Source: Vitellaria paradoxa
Taxonomy: Eukaryota; Streptophyta; Magnoliopsida; Ericales; Sapotaceae
Direction: 5' to 3'
DNA length: 64,000 nucleotides
Assembly: GCA_019916065.1 (NCBI GenBank)
Contig: CM034237.1
Coordinates: forward strand, 20,481,752-20,545,751
The number at the start of each line of letters is the position of its first letter. The stretch's first letter is position 1. Below, piece by piece: positions 1 to 12,545 of the stretch. A program made the position numbers and the translations under genes. Below the pieces are notes generated by a model that had not been told where the DNA came from, searched no databases, and saw only the letters and a program-made list of their open reading frames with translations.

Positions 1-897
1 GCTCGAGCAGATAGCTTGAGTCTGGTCACCCTAGTTTTCATAGACCATTAGCGTGAGGCGCTAACTTAGAGCTAAGCTCTTGCATTCATTACATAGACCA
101 TAGGCGCAAGCTACAGTGACTTGATCCTTGTCACAGGGTACGTAGATAGCTCAAGCACATTGCTTGAGTGTAGTCTCTATGGTCTTCATAGACCATTAGC
201 GTGAGGTGCTAACTTAGATTTAGAGCTAGACTCTTACATCTACATACCAGTTCATATCATATAGTTCAAACTACTTTAGTTCTGAACTACGTTGATCTAA
301 TCCCTTGACAAGATACATAGGGAGCTCGAGCACAGAGCCTAAGTCCAGTCACCTCGGTCTTTGTAGACCATTTTTAATACACACTTCATTTTTAGCGCAC
401 ACACATATTCATGCTTAGGTAGACATTTCATTACACTTGCACATACTCACCCCGCATTTCATACCTCATTTGCACTTATGAGTTGTATGCAATGATCATT
501 ATAAACTAGAGTATTATATTGTGAGATTACAACTGCAAAGAGTGGAAAAAGACTCGGGATATCCTTAGGTATCCAGGCGCAACGGTTTCTGTGCCTAGCC
601 GAACCTCCAAACCCACAATCTTTGACTACACAGACTAGTCGAGAGTTACTAAAAGGGCCTAATTATCACAGTTTCAAAAAAATAACTAAAATATTTTAAA
701 TCATAGCCAAAACTTGGGTTTCTCGACACATCCATTTTGAAAGTGTTGGGTGGCGACTTTTAGTCTCTATAATCAATGCCCTATTTTAAAACACAGTATA
801 GTTTTTCACATTTGGGTGATCTCGAGCACATTATGTCGTAATAAAGTCTTATGACCCGCATACGTCAACCCAAGTGCGCAAATCCAATCGTGATAGA
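1..897 (+). mobile_element. Ty3/gypsy LTR remnant, Tat/Ogre-like (left end outside window)
   Basis: Non-coding sequence with internally repeated blocks around 1-360, for example the motif GCTAACTTAGAGCTAAGCTC and 'catagaccattagcgtgagg' seen more than once. The same motifs occur in reverse orientation around 12290-12545. The block ends just before a primer-binding-like site at 898, which suggests it is the 3' part of a 5' LTR. Phrases such as 'ggtacgtagatagctcaagc' resemble LTRs of the Tat/Ogre lineage; that resemblance comes from family knowledge. The element start is beyond position 1. Confidence 0.55.
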
Positions 898-915
898 TGG
901 TGACTTGGCTGGTGA
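898..915 (+). other. Primer-binding-like site (tRNA-Arg type)
   Basis: The bases TGGTGACTTGGCTGGTGA resemble the tRNA-Arg-complementary primer site TGGCGACTCC.CTGGGGA of Ogre-like retrotransposons, with several mismatches. Its position directly after LTR-like sequence and upstream of decayed gag-pol fits. Mismatches mean it is probably no longer functional. Confidence 0.45.
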
Positions 916-2699
916 CTAAGCTCCAGTTTCGAGGGTTCAACCACAAGTTTCCCTTTTCGCAGTCACTTTCTCACACCTTAATCTCCAGTTTATCTAATCA
1001 ATGCATGCACCTCATTTTTCCACTAGAATGCATACATTTTACTATTTCATATATACTATGCATGCTAAGCCATTCAACTCCAAAAAAAACTGTGTATGTA
1101 TATACCCTTATTTGTTTTACAGGATGTATGAATAGATAGGGTGAATGCTTTATTACTTTCCCTATCTGTTATAAATCCGTACTCTCCTAAATCACACATT
1201 GCGCAAATTATTGAGCATATTTTGCATTACCCAAATTTATCCTCTAGTTTGTTGAGGGGGGTCAGTAGGTCCCTCTAAGATGTGGCTGTGTACGTAGTCC
1301 CCTTGACAGGTATACTGAACTTCCTTCTGGCTGAATCACCAACTTGAGAAGGTTTTCTTCGGAAAATTGGAGGTTTGAATATCCAATAGCCGTTAACCTG
1401 TTTAGGTGCATTAAGTCAAGCCGTGAACTTTATGTCACATGTTGTCAAGCTATAGGCTAAAGTCTCGTGGAACCTGATTTTTATAGTAACACTGGAGAGG
1501 ATGGTGCTAACTCGTTTATTCCCTGTTATTGCATTTAACATTCATCCATACACAATTGAGGAGACAACTCATTATTATCCTTGCATAGCAATAAAGCCTA
1601 CCCATTTTTGTTTAAGAAAGTAAGTCCCAAATAGTCCAATTATTTATGCATAGTGAACCCTTGAGGTTCATTCTTTTAAATAAAACAAAGAGATTGTCAC
1701 TCAAGTCTAAGTTTTCCCTGCATTTACCCACTAAGTCAAAGTCAATGCATATCCCAGTTCAATCCTAGATTTTATTGAATCTCACCTCCAATATGTCAAA
1801 AGTTTCAATTCGAAACCCTACCGAGTTTAGGTTAGAGATTCGATAGAATATCCAAATCTAGGCAGAAATCTTAAGAAACAATCCCTAGAGTTTTCATTTT
1901 TAAATCCAGTCGCAGTTTCAACCCAAAACTCTGCTAGATTTAGGATAGAAATCCCAAGTTAGAGTTTCTCCAAATTTTTGTTTAAATTTTTAGCTTTGTC
2001 AAAGTCCTACTAAAAAATCTATCAAAGTTTCAACCTGAAACTTTGCCAGATTTAAGGCAAGATTTTCGATAAATCTCATACCATAAATTTATCAAAGTTT
2101 TAACTTAAAAACTCTACCAAAATTCCAATCGATTTTGAACTAAAATACGCAAAGACAAAAACTTAGTTAGGTCAATAATGGGCACCTATTCAAATAAAGA
2201 GGAAGTTCTGTCCAGCTAGCCTGACATTCAAAGACCAAGAGTGAAGATCTGAAGACTCGAATAGTAGATAGGATTTTTATTCATTTTTATTCTTTGATGT
2301 AAAAGTATTCACTGCATTTTATAAAGTGAATACTTCATTCAATTCATTTATTTGTAATATTTTTTTCAATGATAAATTTGAATGGGATAAGGTAATAAAA
2401 CGAGGGCTTCAGTGGCAATCTCTTTATATACAATTCATAATCATCTCATCATTTTTCCTCACAACAAGGATGGCCCGAGAAAAAATCAAATAAAATTCTT
2501 ATTCAAAATCATTTTAATAAAATTTCATTTTCATAATAGGTACCATCGTTAGCATTTGCTTTGCTCAACACTCCTCTATCAACACCAGATTAGGGACCAG
2601 AGGTATGGCATTTTCATACGAAATACTCAACATTGTCAGAACCCAAGCATCTATAAGAGCTAAATTAGAGGACATGAGTTAGTTCCACTTTACAAATTC
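916..2699 (+). other. Non-coding internal leader of the gypsy relic
   Basis: I see no gene here. The stretch contains diverged short repeats (for example 'caaagtttcaacctgaaact' variants at 1800-2110) and no extended coding frame. By position it is the untranslated leader and decayed gag start of the element begun at 1. Confidence 0.4.
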
Positions 2700-4480
2700 C
2701 CAACCTCTATAAATCCAGCCCAATAGCCTCCCACCTTAACAATAAACACCTTTGCCTTTGTTGGAGATATCAATAGAATTAACCCTAGCTCAGATGGTCA
2801 AGAACATTGAAGGGGCATTGAAAAATTACTTTAGATATAGGTGATAGGATTACATGATACAACTCTAGATGTCATTGCCAGTCCACTGCCAAATTACATT
2901 GTAGTCAATACTAGCTCGCCAGAAGAAGTGTTGGACCCATCTTGCTTGATAGGAGAAAAGGGGACAATTGTCAGAATTCCATCCACCAGCCTTCATCTAA
3001 TGCCAGATCTCATCGCCACAACCAATAAAAAAAACTTCAACCAACTATTTTCGTAGCATTGAAACTACGAGCCTTCTATCTTAGTTACTAACCCCAAAAT
3101 ACACCTTCGCTACATTTGCTCGTCCAATCTCAAACCAACTTAGACCATCCTTCTATAATGCCTATTTTACCAGCCCTGTTATTTATCTATCTCGCTATAC
3201 TCCCTTACTTTTCAACCAAAGGACTACTATACCTTGGGCCCCAACAAAATTAGCAAGCCCCATACTGTACTAGCCAATCTCTCTCTTTGATTATCCAGAT
3301 ATGAAGAGGATTTGTACAAAGCCAGAATCCTCAGATCCACCTTCCATGGATTCTCTTTTAAGCCCAAAATACTCTATTACCTAAGAGGATGTTGCTCGAC
3401 CATTCTTGGAAAATCAATCAAGCCATAGTGAGCTGCTCCTCTCCCCTTATCAATTGAACTACAAAACTGAGGCAACCTGCCAACTTCAACAAAAATCCAA
3501 GAGAAGCACAACTTCTCAACCCTCAAGTCCTCGTAAGAAAGCACCAGCTCCTTGACTTTTGGGAATTTGCCTCCGATTGATCCAACATATGCTTTATAGT
3601 TTACATCAAAGATCAACAGCTTCATCCACAAGCCAATGTCTGAAGCCATCGTTAAGGAATTGAACACAGAAGGATATTTTGCTCAGTACAAAAAAGGATG
3701 GATAGAATTTCCCCAACTTGAAGGAGTCTGCAAGAGAATGACGTTTGACCCAGATGAAGGACTAGGCAAGAACTAGCAAGGCATGATTGAGCCTCTAGAA
3801 TTTAAAAAAGGGATCCCGAGTTTAGGAATTGGAGCAAAGCTCCACTGCTGGGAGGAAGAAAAAATAGGTTGAAAGAGTAGAAGGAGAGGCTCTGAACTCG
3901 AATTTGTGTGTGTATCGAGAGATGTTCACCACTTTTCCAACGTGCTTTTACAAAGAAGGTGTAGAAGAAGTGATATATCCTCTGATAGCTGTACCAGCAA
4001 CAGGATGGGATAATACTCCTAAACCAAAAAAGTGGAAATTTCTCCAGGGACCCTGTCCTAACAATGAGCACATTGTAGAGGTTGCCAGGGCCAACACCAT
4101 TCTCTAGATGAAAGAGAACATACTGCCTTTGGAAGAGATCAGAGCCATGAAGTCCAAGATCGCCAGACAACACTGGAGAGAGAACACAACATGCTTCCAA
4201 TGACCACCAAAGTTATTTCTTCCTTGCTTCTACACAGAAGAAAAGGACTTGATGACTTCATCAAAATAACATTAGAGGAGCAAGGATGATCAGGCGACTA
4301 TATCAGAGGCGCTGGATGGTCGCAATGTAGACCTCTTTCCCATACCAAATGCAACAATCAAAGTCATTACTTCAAGTAACCAATTTCCAAGAGAACTGCC
4401 AGAGACCTCAAGCTTAAGTAAATGGGGCTTGCAGAAGCCTGACATTTTTACTTTCTTTTTTAATTTCTTGTGCATATTTA
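2700..4480 (+). pseudogene. Decayed Tat/Ogre-lineage gag-pol region
   Basis: Broken plus-strand coding sequence, interrupted by many stops and frameshifts. The clearest signature is at 3726-3835, where one frame reads a GLGKN(stop)QGM motif. This matches the G-patch-like 'GLGK.QQG' segment of Tat/Ogre polyproteins. A preceding segment around 3440-3725 in the same frame reads basic, proline-rich protein and then a FAQYKKGWIEFPQLEGVCKRM-like stretch. A later frame at about 4300-4440 reads ...NVDLFPIPNATIKVITSS. No protease, reverse transcriptase or integrase is recognisable, so the element is truncated or eroded. The window context (LTR-like sequence on both sides) agrees with a retrotransposon relic rather than a host gene. 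Confidence 0.6.
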
Positions 4481-6998
4481 AATTCTAAAATATAAATATT
4501 AATGTTCATGTTATTTTCAAAATTCTTTTCATTCATTCTTTAGGAAATTCAGATTTCAGATACAGTAACATGACAACAAGCATAGTTCAACAATCATACT
4601 TAGAGCATTAACATCCTCTACAGGCATAATTCACTAAGTCACATTTTTAAAAATAGCATAAAAACCAACCCCAATTTTTAAAATCACTAATAAAACCAGG
4701 TGCCCCCATTTTCGAGACATTTCAATCAATAGACCTTCACACAAAATAATTGGCATGTTGTTAATAACGCAAACTTCATGCATAAAGTCAACATAAATAC
4801 ACTATGTACATTTCACTTATGCATTGAAAATGCCTCCAGTTAGAGGCATTCCTTTTCAAACTCACCTAGCACTCGAGGGTAACCCAAAGTCTGTCCCACC
4901 ACTTACACAATGTTATCTCACAATCACATTATTTTGCTAATCGGAGTCACTTAGTCAATACATCGTCATGCTAAGCCAACACCCATCTCCTTTAGCCATG
5001 CGTAGCTGGCATTTTATCTTTCATTTTACAACAAAAAATAAACACTGCACCCTTGTACAATTTTGAACTTGTAACCGCACAATTTTGTATACAATTTTTA
5101 AACCTTTCAAGACATTCAATCATTTTTCATTGAACATTCTTCGTGATAAAACTAGTTTGTTAGAATCATTGCTAAGCATTAACACATTTTAACACAACTG
5201 AATGTCCTATGCTTAACGTGTTCAATCTGGTAATCTCAATATTGGCTAGAACTACGGGTGACCTAATTCTCAGACCACCGAGACACGTAGGCAACCAAAA
5301 TGGTTTGGTCACCATCTTCAAGTGATCAAACCACTTAAGACATTTTCTATTCCCTAAAAGTGGTCATCAGTGCAATCTAGAGCTTAACAGATTAATAGAT
5401 CAGACTCCATATGATAACAGGCATTTGATCCCAATCATGGTTAAACCCTCAACCAATGTCAAAATTTTGAGCCTTTAGTCTATTCTTCTTTAAAAAAAAA
5501 AAACAAAAATTAGGATAGCCATGCCCTTAGCAATATTGAGAGCTCAAGAGACAAAGTCTCCAAAGTCAAAATGACTAGAGGCTGTTATTTCAGCTATCCT
5601 GATTAGATTAGGAACATCTGTTGTCAAACCCTTTGAGCTTGAAAAAAAAAATCTCTCGAACATTCTTTTCATCATTAAATTCTATCTTGGATCATCCCCC
5701 AAATTGGGGTAAGCAAGTGAGATAGTCTAGACATCAGGGGCATTCTTCATCATCATAGTCGTCATCTCGTCCAAACAAGTCAACTTAAGAAAAGAAGTCA
5801 AGACAACCTCAAGGTGGTGTATTTGAACAAAGTAGTCAAACTCAAAATGAAAAGAGGCCATCATTTCTACTATCCTTAATTTAGGACAATTATATCCCTC
5901 ACAACTCATTTGAACCAGTTTGTATTCTTTTATTATAATCCCCAAAGTTCGTCCTCTGCACTGTGGTAATGGAAGAAAATCGAACAAAGCAAGTTGTAAA
6001 AAAATAAGCTAAGATCAATACAAAAGAAGAAAGAAGCCCGGAGTCCAAAGGACGAAATTGAATAAATAGCTAGAGTCGCTCGGAGTTCGAAGGATAGAAT
6101 CGAGTAAAAATCAGAGTGAAAGCAAAAGTAAAGAAGAAATACAAACATCATCAAAGACTTAAGAATCTCAAAAGGAGGAAAGCAAGCAATGTCCAATTTC
6201 TAGCTCCTAAACATCATCAACAATGAAGTACGATAGCTCATCAAATGAGGAATCAAACAACATTGGGATTGTTACAACCCCAAAAGTATAATTTGAGTAT
6301 GAATATCCTTTCTTTCTACAACCTTAACCCATAGCCTACATTATGGTCCAAATAAAATCCTTTCAAATTGAAGCTGATAGCTTTGTTCAAACACAACCAT
6401 CAAAGGCACTCAAAATGTTCCCTATAACTCAAGGATACATGCTCAAGTAGAAGACTTTGCAGATGATCCTTGGTATATTTTATCTGAGTAGAAATAGAAT
6501 TTTGAGCTTGTACATTCCTCTGCTTTTCTTCAAATCCTGAAACTAAGCCTACATTATAACCAAAATTAAAGTCCTCTTCAATTGGTAATGGTTACTTAGT
6601 AGAAGAGCTCTCATAAGTTAGGGGCAATCCTCTCTTTTCAACACCATCCTTGCAACCATGATCAGTCTACATTAATCAAAATCTTGATTAATTAATATCA
6701 TTCAAATCAAATCTAAGACCCCATCAATTGATAATGGTCTATTAATCCAAAAGCTCCTAAAGTAAAGAAACCCTTGACAGAAGTGATTAGATCTCCTAAT
6801 GAAATTGCAAATATGGTTAATACCTCACTGAACACTTCAAAAGTAAGGTCATTCACAAAAATAACATTTTTTAAAAAGTGCACGTGTAGTCATTTTGCCA
6901 CACTAGTAGGTCACACATTTTGTCAAACATCTAATCATTCATTTTTAAATCAAACATTCAGAGTTTGAACCAGTACATACCAGATTCTTTCATTCAAA
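4481..6998 (+). mobile_element. Degenerate gypsy LTR-like and untranslated sequence
   Basis: No gene is visible. The segment at about 5245-5300 contains 'gggtgacctaattctcagacc' followed by 'gagacacgtaggcaacc', a phrase typical of Tat/Ogre LTRs. The rest is AT-rich with weak internal repeats. It ends at the left FQR1 duplication arm, where homology with the right arm begins at about 6999. It may be the 3' LTR of the relic, but I could not delimit LTR ends. Confidence 0.4.
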
Positions 6999-7309
6999 TT
7001 CATTCATCATGCATAACTCAATTTTTCAAAAAATACACATTATTTCAATTGGATTCATTAATCTACAATGCCTGCTATACGCGCGCTTGAAATGAAATTG
7101 AAAATGAACAACAGAAAAGGTGAGAATGAAAGCAAAACATTGTTATTGATATAAACCACTGGTAAATAGTGTGAAAGAGAACACAGTACTCAAGTAAACA
7201 AAATACTTATTTTAACAACCACCATATCACATCAATTGAAATTCTAAAGAAAAATTGCAAGTATGGAATGACCAGTAGCAGTGGAAGTATTATGGCCGAC
7301 TGAAAAAAG

Positions 7310-9056
7310 TCAAGCAGATTCCTTAAGTTTCTTAGCAACGGAAGCAATGTACTTCCCTTGGTGGAAAGCTTGTTGTAATTCAAGTTCCGAAGGCAATCTT
7401 GAGCCATCCCCAGCCAAAGTTCCGGCACCGTAGGGGGTACCGCCCTTCACCTGCTCCATCTCAGACATGCCGGTGCCAAACGTGTAGCCGATAGGTACAA
7501 AGATCATTCCATGGTGAACAAGCTGTGTAATGGCCGTCAACCTGATAATTAACCATCGAGTTTTTTAAGATTAAACTCTTTACTTATTTATTTACTGTGT
7601 AGTTTCAAAATCATAATGCAAATTAAATAGCTAGAATGTTAAGAATTAACGAGATTAATTGGAACTCACGCTGTGGTCTCTTGACCGCCTCCTTGAGATC
7701 CGGTGCTTAAGAAGAGGCCTGCTGGTTTCCCAGCCAGCTTCTGAGTTTTCCATAGACCTCCGGTTGCGTCTAAAAATGCTTTGAATTGAGCAGCCATCAT
7801 CCCAAATCGAGTTGGGAAACCAAAAATAAGCCCATCTGCCTCAGCAAGCTCGTTGGGCGTAATCAGTGGCACATCACTCTTTGCTGGCGCTCCCATCTTT
7901 GCAAGAACTTCATCAGGCAGCGTTTCTGGCACCTACTCGTGATTTTGTCCACCAAAACATAGACAAGCATGGATTAATGCCTCTTCGTCAAAATATCAAA
8001 CAAGTTAAAAGAAGTCAGTGATTTCGCTTCATTCGGACTATCAAATAGGAGGGGGAAAATTATGGTAAATAAACCAAACCAAACCAAACTAAGTTTTTTT
8101 CATTAGGTAAGGTCGGCTATATAGATTTGACGACGCTAATCAAATCTGTTTAGCGTCATGTTCTCTGTTAAATTTAGGTAGAGAAAATTATGGTAAATAA
8201 GAATGTTTTTTTAATTATTTAACTGAATCATATTATCGGGGAAACTGAGGGATGAATGCAGAGTTAAAGCGCAGACCTGCCAAAGTTTTGCCTCTGCTCC
8301 CACAGATTCAGCTCCTTTCTTTATTTCTTGCGCCAGCCTCTCAACGTGTCCGTACATTGAATAGTAACTGTCAAAAATAAAATTACCATCCATAAATGAA
8401 AAATGACAGCAAATCAAGCCTGGAAAACAAAAGATTTTGACATGAGGGATATTAATTTCCGCTAACTAGCATTTCAAACTACAGCTGCGACAGTTTGATA
8501 ATATACCCGTGTTGAAAATGCTAATAAGCCAGAAGAAGGATCCACTAGAGAGAGAATGAGTCCTTCTATATAGCATTAGATTGATCATCATTTCAAAGAT
8601 CGAATTTCAGTAAAGTTTTTTAAGAAGACCATGTCATGTCTACTCTCTTTCAAAGTTCTAGCTGGAACCTCACAGATGCAGATAAGGCGTTGACAATATT
8701 TTCTAATTAGATTTTCAATTTCCTTTTTCATATGGGAAGCGATTTCACACTAAGTAAAAACGAAAATATTTGGAATTCTTAATTATCAAACCAGCAAAAC
8801 TTTTGTAGATAAAAGATGTCCAAAATCAGAAAAAAAAAAATAGCACAGAGAGATGAAGAAAGCTAAGCGCACCAACCCATGATCGATGTTCTACCTTAAA
8901 ATGAAGTAATGAATGTGAAGAAACCGACGAAGAAAAACAGAGCAACAACAACAAAACCAGAGATTTGCTTTAATAATAAACACAATTCCGTGTAGGCCAA
9001 TATATGTATATAAAGAGAGAGAGGAATGCATACACGATATAGACTTTGGTGGCCAT
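7310..9056 (-). CDS. FQR1: NAD(P)H:quinone oxidoreductase, FQR1-like (WrbA family), copy 1
   Basis: Four exons on the minus strand: 9034-9056, 8277-8367, 7670-7932 and 7310-7541, all with GT/AG borders. They give an uninterrupted 609-nt frame for 202 residues, close to the roughly 204 of Arabidopsis FQR1. The start MATKVYIV matches the family N-terminus. The flavodoxin-fold FMN loops are visible: YYSMYGHVE near residues 9-17 (phosphate loop), [11 protein letters not shown] near 78-88 and [12 protein letters not shown] near 114-125, plus [11 protein letters not shown] near 135-145. The family uses FMN to reduce quinones by two electrons with NAD(P)H, limiting semiquinone and reactive oxygen formation; the Arabidopsis member is auxin-induced. 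Neighbours are only transposons. Compared with copy 2 it has Q21, E28, A32 and T149 and ends KKLKESA. It looks functional and has a canonical TATA box. Confidence 0.95.
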
Positions 9057-9145
9057 TGGAGTTGTGACTGCTTAGGCTTCTCCTCTCTATCTCTGTGCGT
9101 AGAAGTTTTTGTTTGGTGAGTGAAACGTTTGCAGAGGAGCTTCTG

Positions 9146-9153
9146 TATTTATA
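9146..9153 (-). promoter_or_regulatory. TATA box of FQR1 copy 1
   Basis: On the minus strand this reads TATAAATA within CTCTCTATAAATACAG, about 90 bp upstream of the ATG. A transcription start some 30 bp downstream would leave a 5' UTR of roughly 60 nt. The corresponding site in copy 2 has one substitution. Confidence 0.75.
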
Positions 9154-9239
9154 GAGAGCCAAGCCTTCTCTATTAGTCAACCAATTTAAAAAAATAAAAA
9201 AAAAATGCAATGGTAATGAATGGGTTAAATGCGTCATTA

Positions 9240-10569
9240 GCATGTCATTCTTGTGTCATTTGTTAAAAAAAAAAAAAAAAAGAAAAAGATTGTGTGTTGA
9301 AGCCACTCTTGTCATGCATCCATCTATTCATCATGTCATAATCTGGATTTAAAAAAAAAAAAAGAAATTTCTATTAATAATTGGTTTTCATTTCCCTGCC
9401 GCCAAACTTTGGTTTATTGTTTTTACTCAAATTTTAATAAAGTATTATTAAAAAATATGAGTAAATTTATTTTTCTAAAAGTATTTTAATTTATGAGTTT
9501 GTTTTTTAAAAATTATTTTCCTAAAAATAATTAAATTGAGATTTTATTTTTTTTAAAAATATTTTACATTGAAACGAATTATTGAAATTAGAAACAAATG
9601 AAATTTAAATGAAAAGAATTGCAAATATATATTATCCGCTTTCATACATAAAGAATAGATAAATAGTTCAATTGCGGGGATGTTTTTAATCATATATTAT
9701 TATACAATCACAGACATGGAACTTTTTAGTGCCCAATTTATCTCAATTATATATATATATATATATATTTCAAGAATAATATATATACATATTTATATCT
9801 TCTAATCAGTATTGTGGGAGACAACTAAATGGATTTTAAGTTTCTATATATTTTGATAGCGTAACAATGAGAAATAGTACTGGCCATGGATGAGTGGGTG
9901 AGAATTAAAAATTTTTATATCATAAAGAATGAGGATTCGAAGAAAGTCACCCATGCTTAACGTTGACTTTATATATATAAATATGTGAACTATATATACA
10001 TGCATACAGATTATTTATATATTCATTTATTTTGCATGTTACTGTGTATTGTTTAATGATATATTTTGTAACAATATTAATGGATTTTAACCATGGACCT
10101 GACAGAGAGAGACATGCTGCCGGAAATATATATATATATATATATATATATGTTATGCAGCCTTGAAGGCGGCTAGAAAAGGCTATCCAATTGCAAAATG
10201 GCATTTGACTCTGACCGGCAATGCAGCGTCAAACTAAACAACGGACCAATAGAATTCAAACCCAACACAAAACACGCGCACACATAAAAAATAAAAATAA
10301 AAATAAAAATAAATAAAATAATATATAATAAATAAATAAAATATTTATTATTATTTAATTAGTGCTAAATAATATAAAGCTTGCTTGTTTGCACCAGTGC
10401 AATAACACATAAATTACGCTGACCCCAATATTCTATAGAGGATACATTGCATCTCTTTGGCACATAAATTAAAATAGTGGGAAATTGGTTGTAATATTTC
10501 TTTTCTTGTTTGCATTTTTGTTCAAAACATTTTCGCATTGTTATCGCGAGTCAAACCTTTCCATGAATT
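9240..10569. other. Distal upstream region of FQR1 copy 1, no gene
   Basis: AT-rich DNA with homopolymer A runs, an (AT)n microsatellite at about 9749-9768 and another at about 10126-10150. The part 9797-10005 has no counterpart in the right arm. No coding frame is supported. Confidence 0.7.
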
Positions 10570-12545
10570 GCGAAAAAAAAAAAAAAAAAGAAAAAAAAAG
10601 AAAAGAAAGTAAATTACTAGAATGACGAAAAATGTGACATTCCTATTAGGAGAGACGAGATGGGTTGACGATGCCTATGCATATGTAATCGTTGCATCAC
10701 AATCGAAGTTTCAAGCCTACTTGCCCATGACCAGAGAGAGTACGTGGCCTTCCTGTGGGAGGCCAGATTCGACGCAAAGCCTCCCTGATTAATAGAACGA
10801 TTTTTGTTTGTTAGAAGAATCGGATCTGATCTCTTAATGTGGGTTTGATTCCCGATCGAAATGTGAATCATGACTCATTGCATGCATGAGTTGTAAGAAC
10901 GGTTCATGTAACCAAAATCAAATGAAAATTTTCGTTCAGCTTAATCTTAGGAGAGACTCACTCTAGGTTAAACCACTTTTCTTTTCTTTAAATCTAATTA
11001 GTTAGAACTTTGCCAGATAAACTAATTAGTGTTGCGATCAGATCCGTGTGCCGAATCGACACGCGCGGATTGTGAGTCTTTAATATGACTTGTACGTCTA
11101 AGATTGCTCAAATGATAAATATATGTTTTTGATTTTGAAATAAGGCCTAAATGCGAAGACTAACAGTCATCACCTGATACTTTCGAAATGTGAGTGTCGG
11201 AAAATCCAAGTTTTGATTTTAATTTAAAATGTTTTAGTGACTCTCGACTAGTTTGTGCAATAAAAAATAGTGAGTCTGGGGGTTCAGCTGCGCACAAAAA
11301 TTGTTACACTTGAATACCTATAGATATTTAGAGTCCATTTCCACTCTTTGCAGTTATAATCTAACAATATACTGTTCTGGTTTACATTAATCAAAGCATA
11401 CAACCCAAAAAATACATATGATGTATGGAATATAAGGCGACCGAGCGTAACTCGTGTGGGGCAAATGGAGTATAATGTTTTCCTATGTAGCAACTATGTG
11501 TCCTAGGGGGTAATTTATGCTATTTTGACTCTAATGCAATTTTAAAGACTAAGTTTGTTTTAGGAGCACACTGGGAAGCACTCTTTAAAAGATGAGTTCC
11601 ACTGGGGATGGGACTTGTATAGAGAAACTATATAAAGTTAGGTATGTGGACTTATGTAATCCTTATGAATAAGTGTATATATGTATCGAGAAGGAAATAT
11701 GTATTTAGAGATGGTTTATGTAGACCGAAGTAATCGGATTTAAATTATGTGCTTGAGTTGCTTATGTACCTAACGAAAGGATTAGGTTAACGTAGTTCAA
11801 AACTAAGTGGTCTAAACTATATATCGATACAATGTGAACTTGTATGTAAATGTAAGAGCCTTACTCTAAGTTTAAGTTGGCAGTTCACGCATATTATCTA
11901 TGAAGACTATGGTGATTGGACTCAAATTATCTGCTTAAGTTGCCTATATACTTTATGAAGGAATCAAGTCATCGTAACTCTAAGTTAACACCTCGTGCAA
12001 AAGTGATGTGATGATATGTATGCGTGGATGTAAGTATGATCAGAATACTGTGGATAGCAAACCAATTAGCCTCGGGCATAGTGAGCCTCATCATCGACTA
12101 GAGTTTGATGTCACGGATGGTATTTGATAAATTAGTTGGATTCCAAAATGTCATGGCAGCAAACTGGTGGTCTCAGGCATCATAATCAGCCAATGTTAGC
12201 TAAGTGTATGAATGAGTGACTGATGAGGTCAATGTTGTGTAGAAGATTAGTGTGAAGGAACTTCATCCCTAATTGGGATGAAGAACAAAAATTGCCTAGC
12301 TCTAGGTCAGTATTAGGAGTAATTATCCTTGTACTGAGCTAAATGTGTGAGCTTAGCTCTAAGACTTAAATGAAAGTTAGCACCTTGCACGTGACTTTGG
12401 AATCGAGCTTTGCTCTAGATGAGAAAAGATAATTCGCACCTTGCATGAAACTGGGAAAAAGAGCCTTACTCTATAGTAAAAAAAGCAGTTAGCATCTTGC
12501 ATATAACTGGAGGAAGGAGCTTCACTTTGTTGAGGAGTTCAACTC
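10570..12545 (-). mobile_element. Gypsy (Tat/Ogre-like) LTR sequence in reverse orientation, part 1
   Basis: Motifs of the LTR at 1-897 recur here on the opposite strand, for example 'gagcttagctctaag' with 'gttagcacctt' at about 12350-12385, and 'ttagtgactctcgactagtttg' at about 11234 opposite 'cagactagtcgagagttact' near 630. A ladder of about 57-bp diverged repeats (variants of 'gttagcaccttgcat...gagctttgctcta') runs from 12370 to 12545 and continues after the solo LTR at 15020. No gene is visible. Confidence 0.5.

Larger units (their letters stand above)
6999..10569 (-). repeat. Left arm of 3.5-kb inverted duplication (FQR1 locus)
   Basis: The reverse complement of this segment aligns with 30933-34472 across gene, introns, promoter and both flanks. 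The low end matches 'gcatgatgaatgaa' at 34459-34472, and the high end matches 'aattcatggaaaggtttgac' at 30933. The main difference is about 240 bp at 9797-10005, missing from the right arm, where a 323-bp foldback sits instead. Both arms keep an intact FQR1 coding sequence. Confidence 0.93.

Noticed and set aside
8896..9243. Open frame overlapping FQR1 copy 1 exon 1 on the same strand, and its twin at 32421-32699
   Set aside because: It reads through the promoter, 5' UTR, exon 1 and intron 1 in one frame; the splice sites and family alignment support the spliced FQR1 instead.
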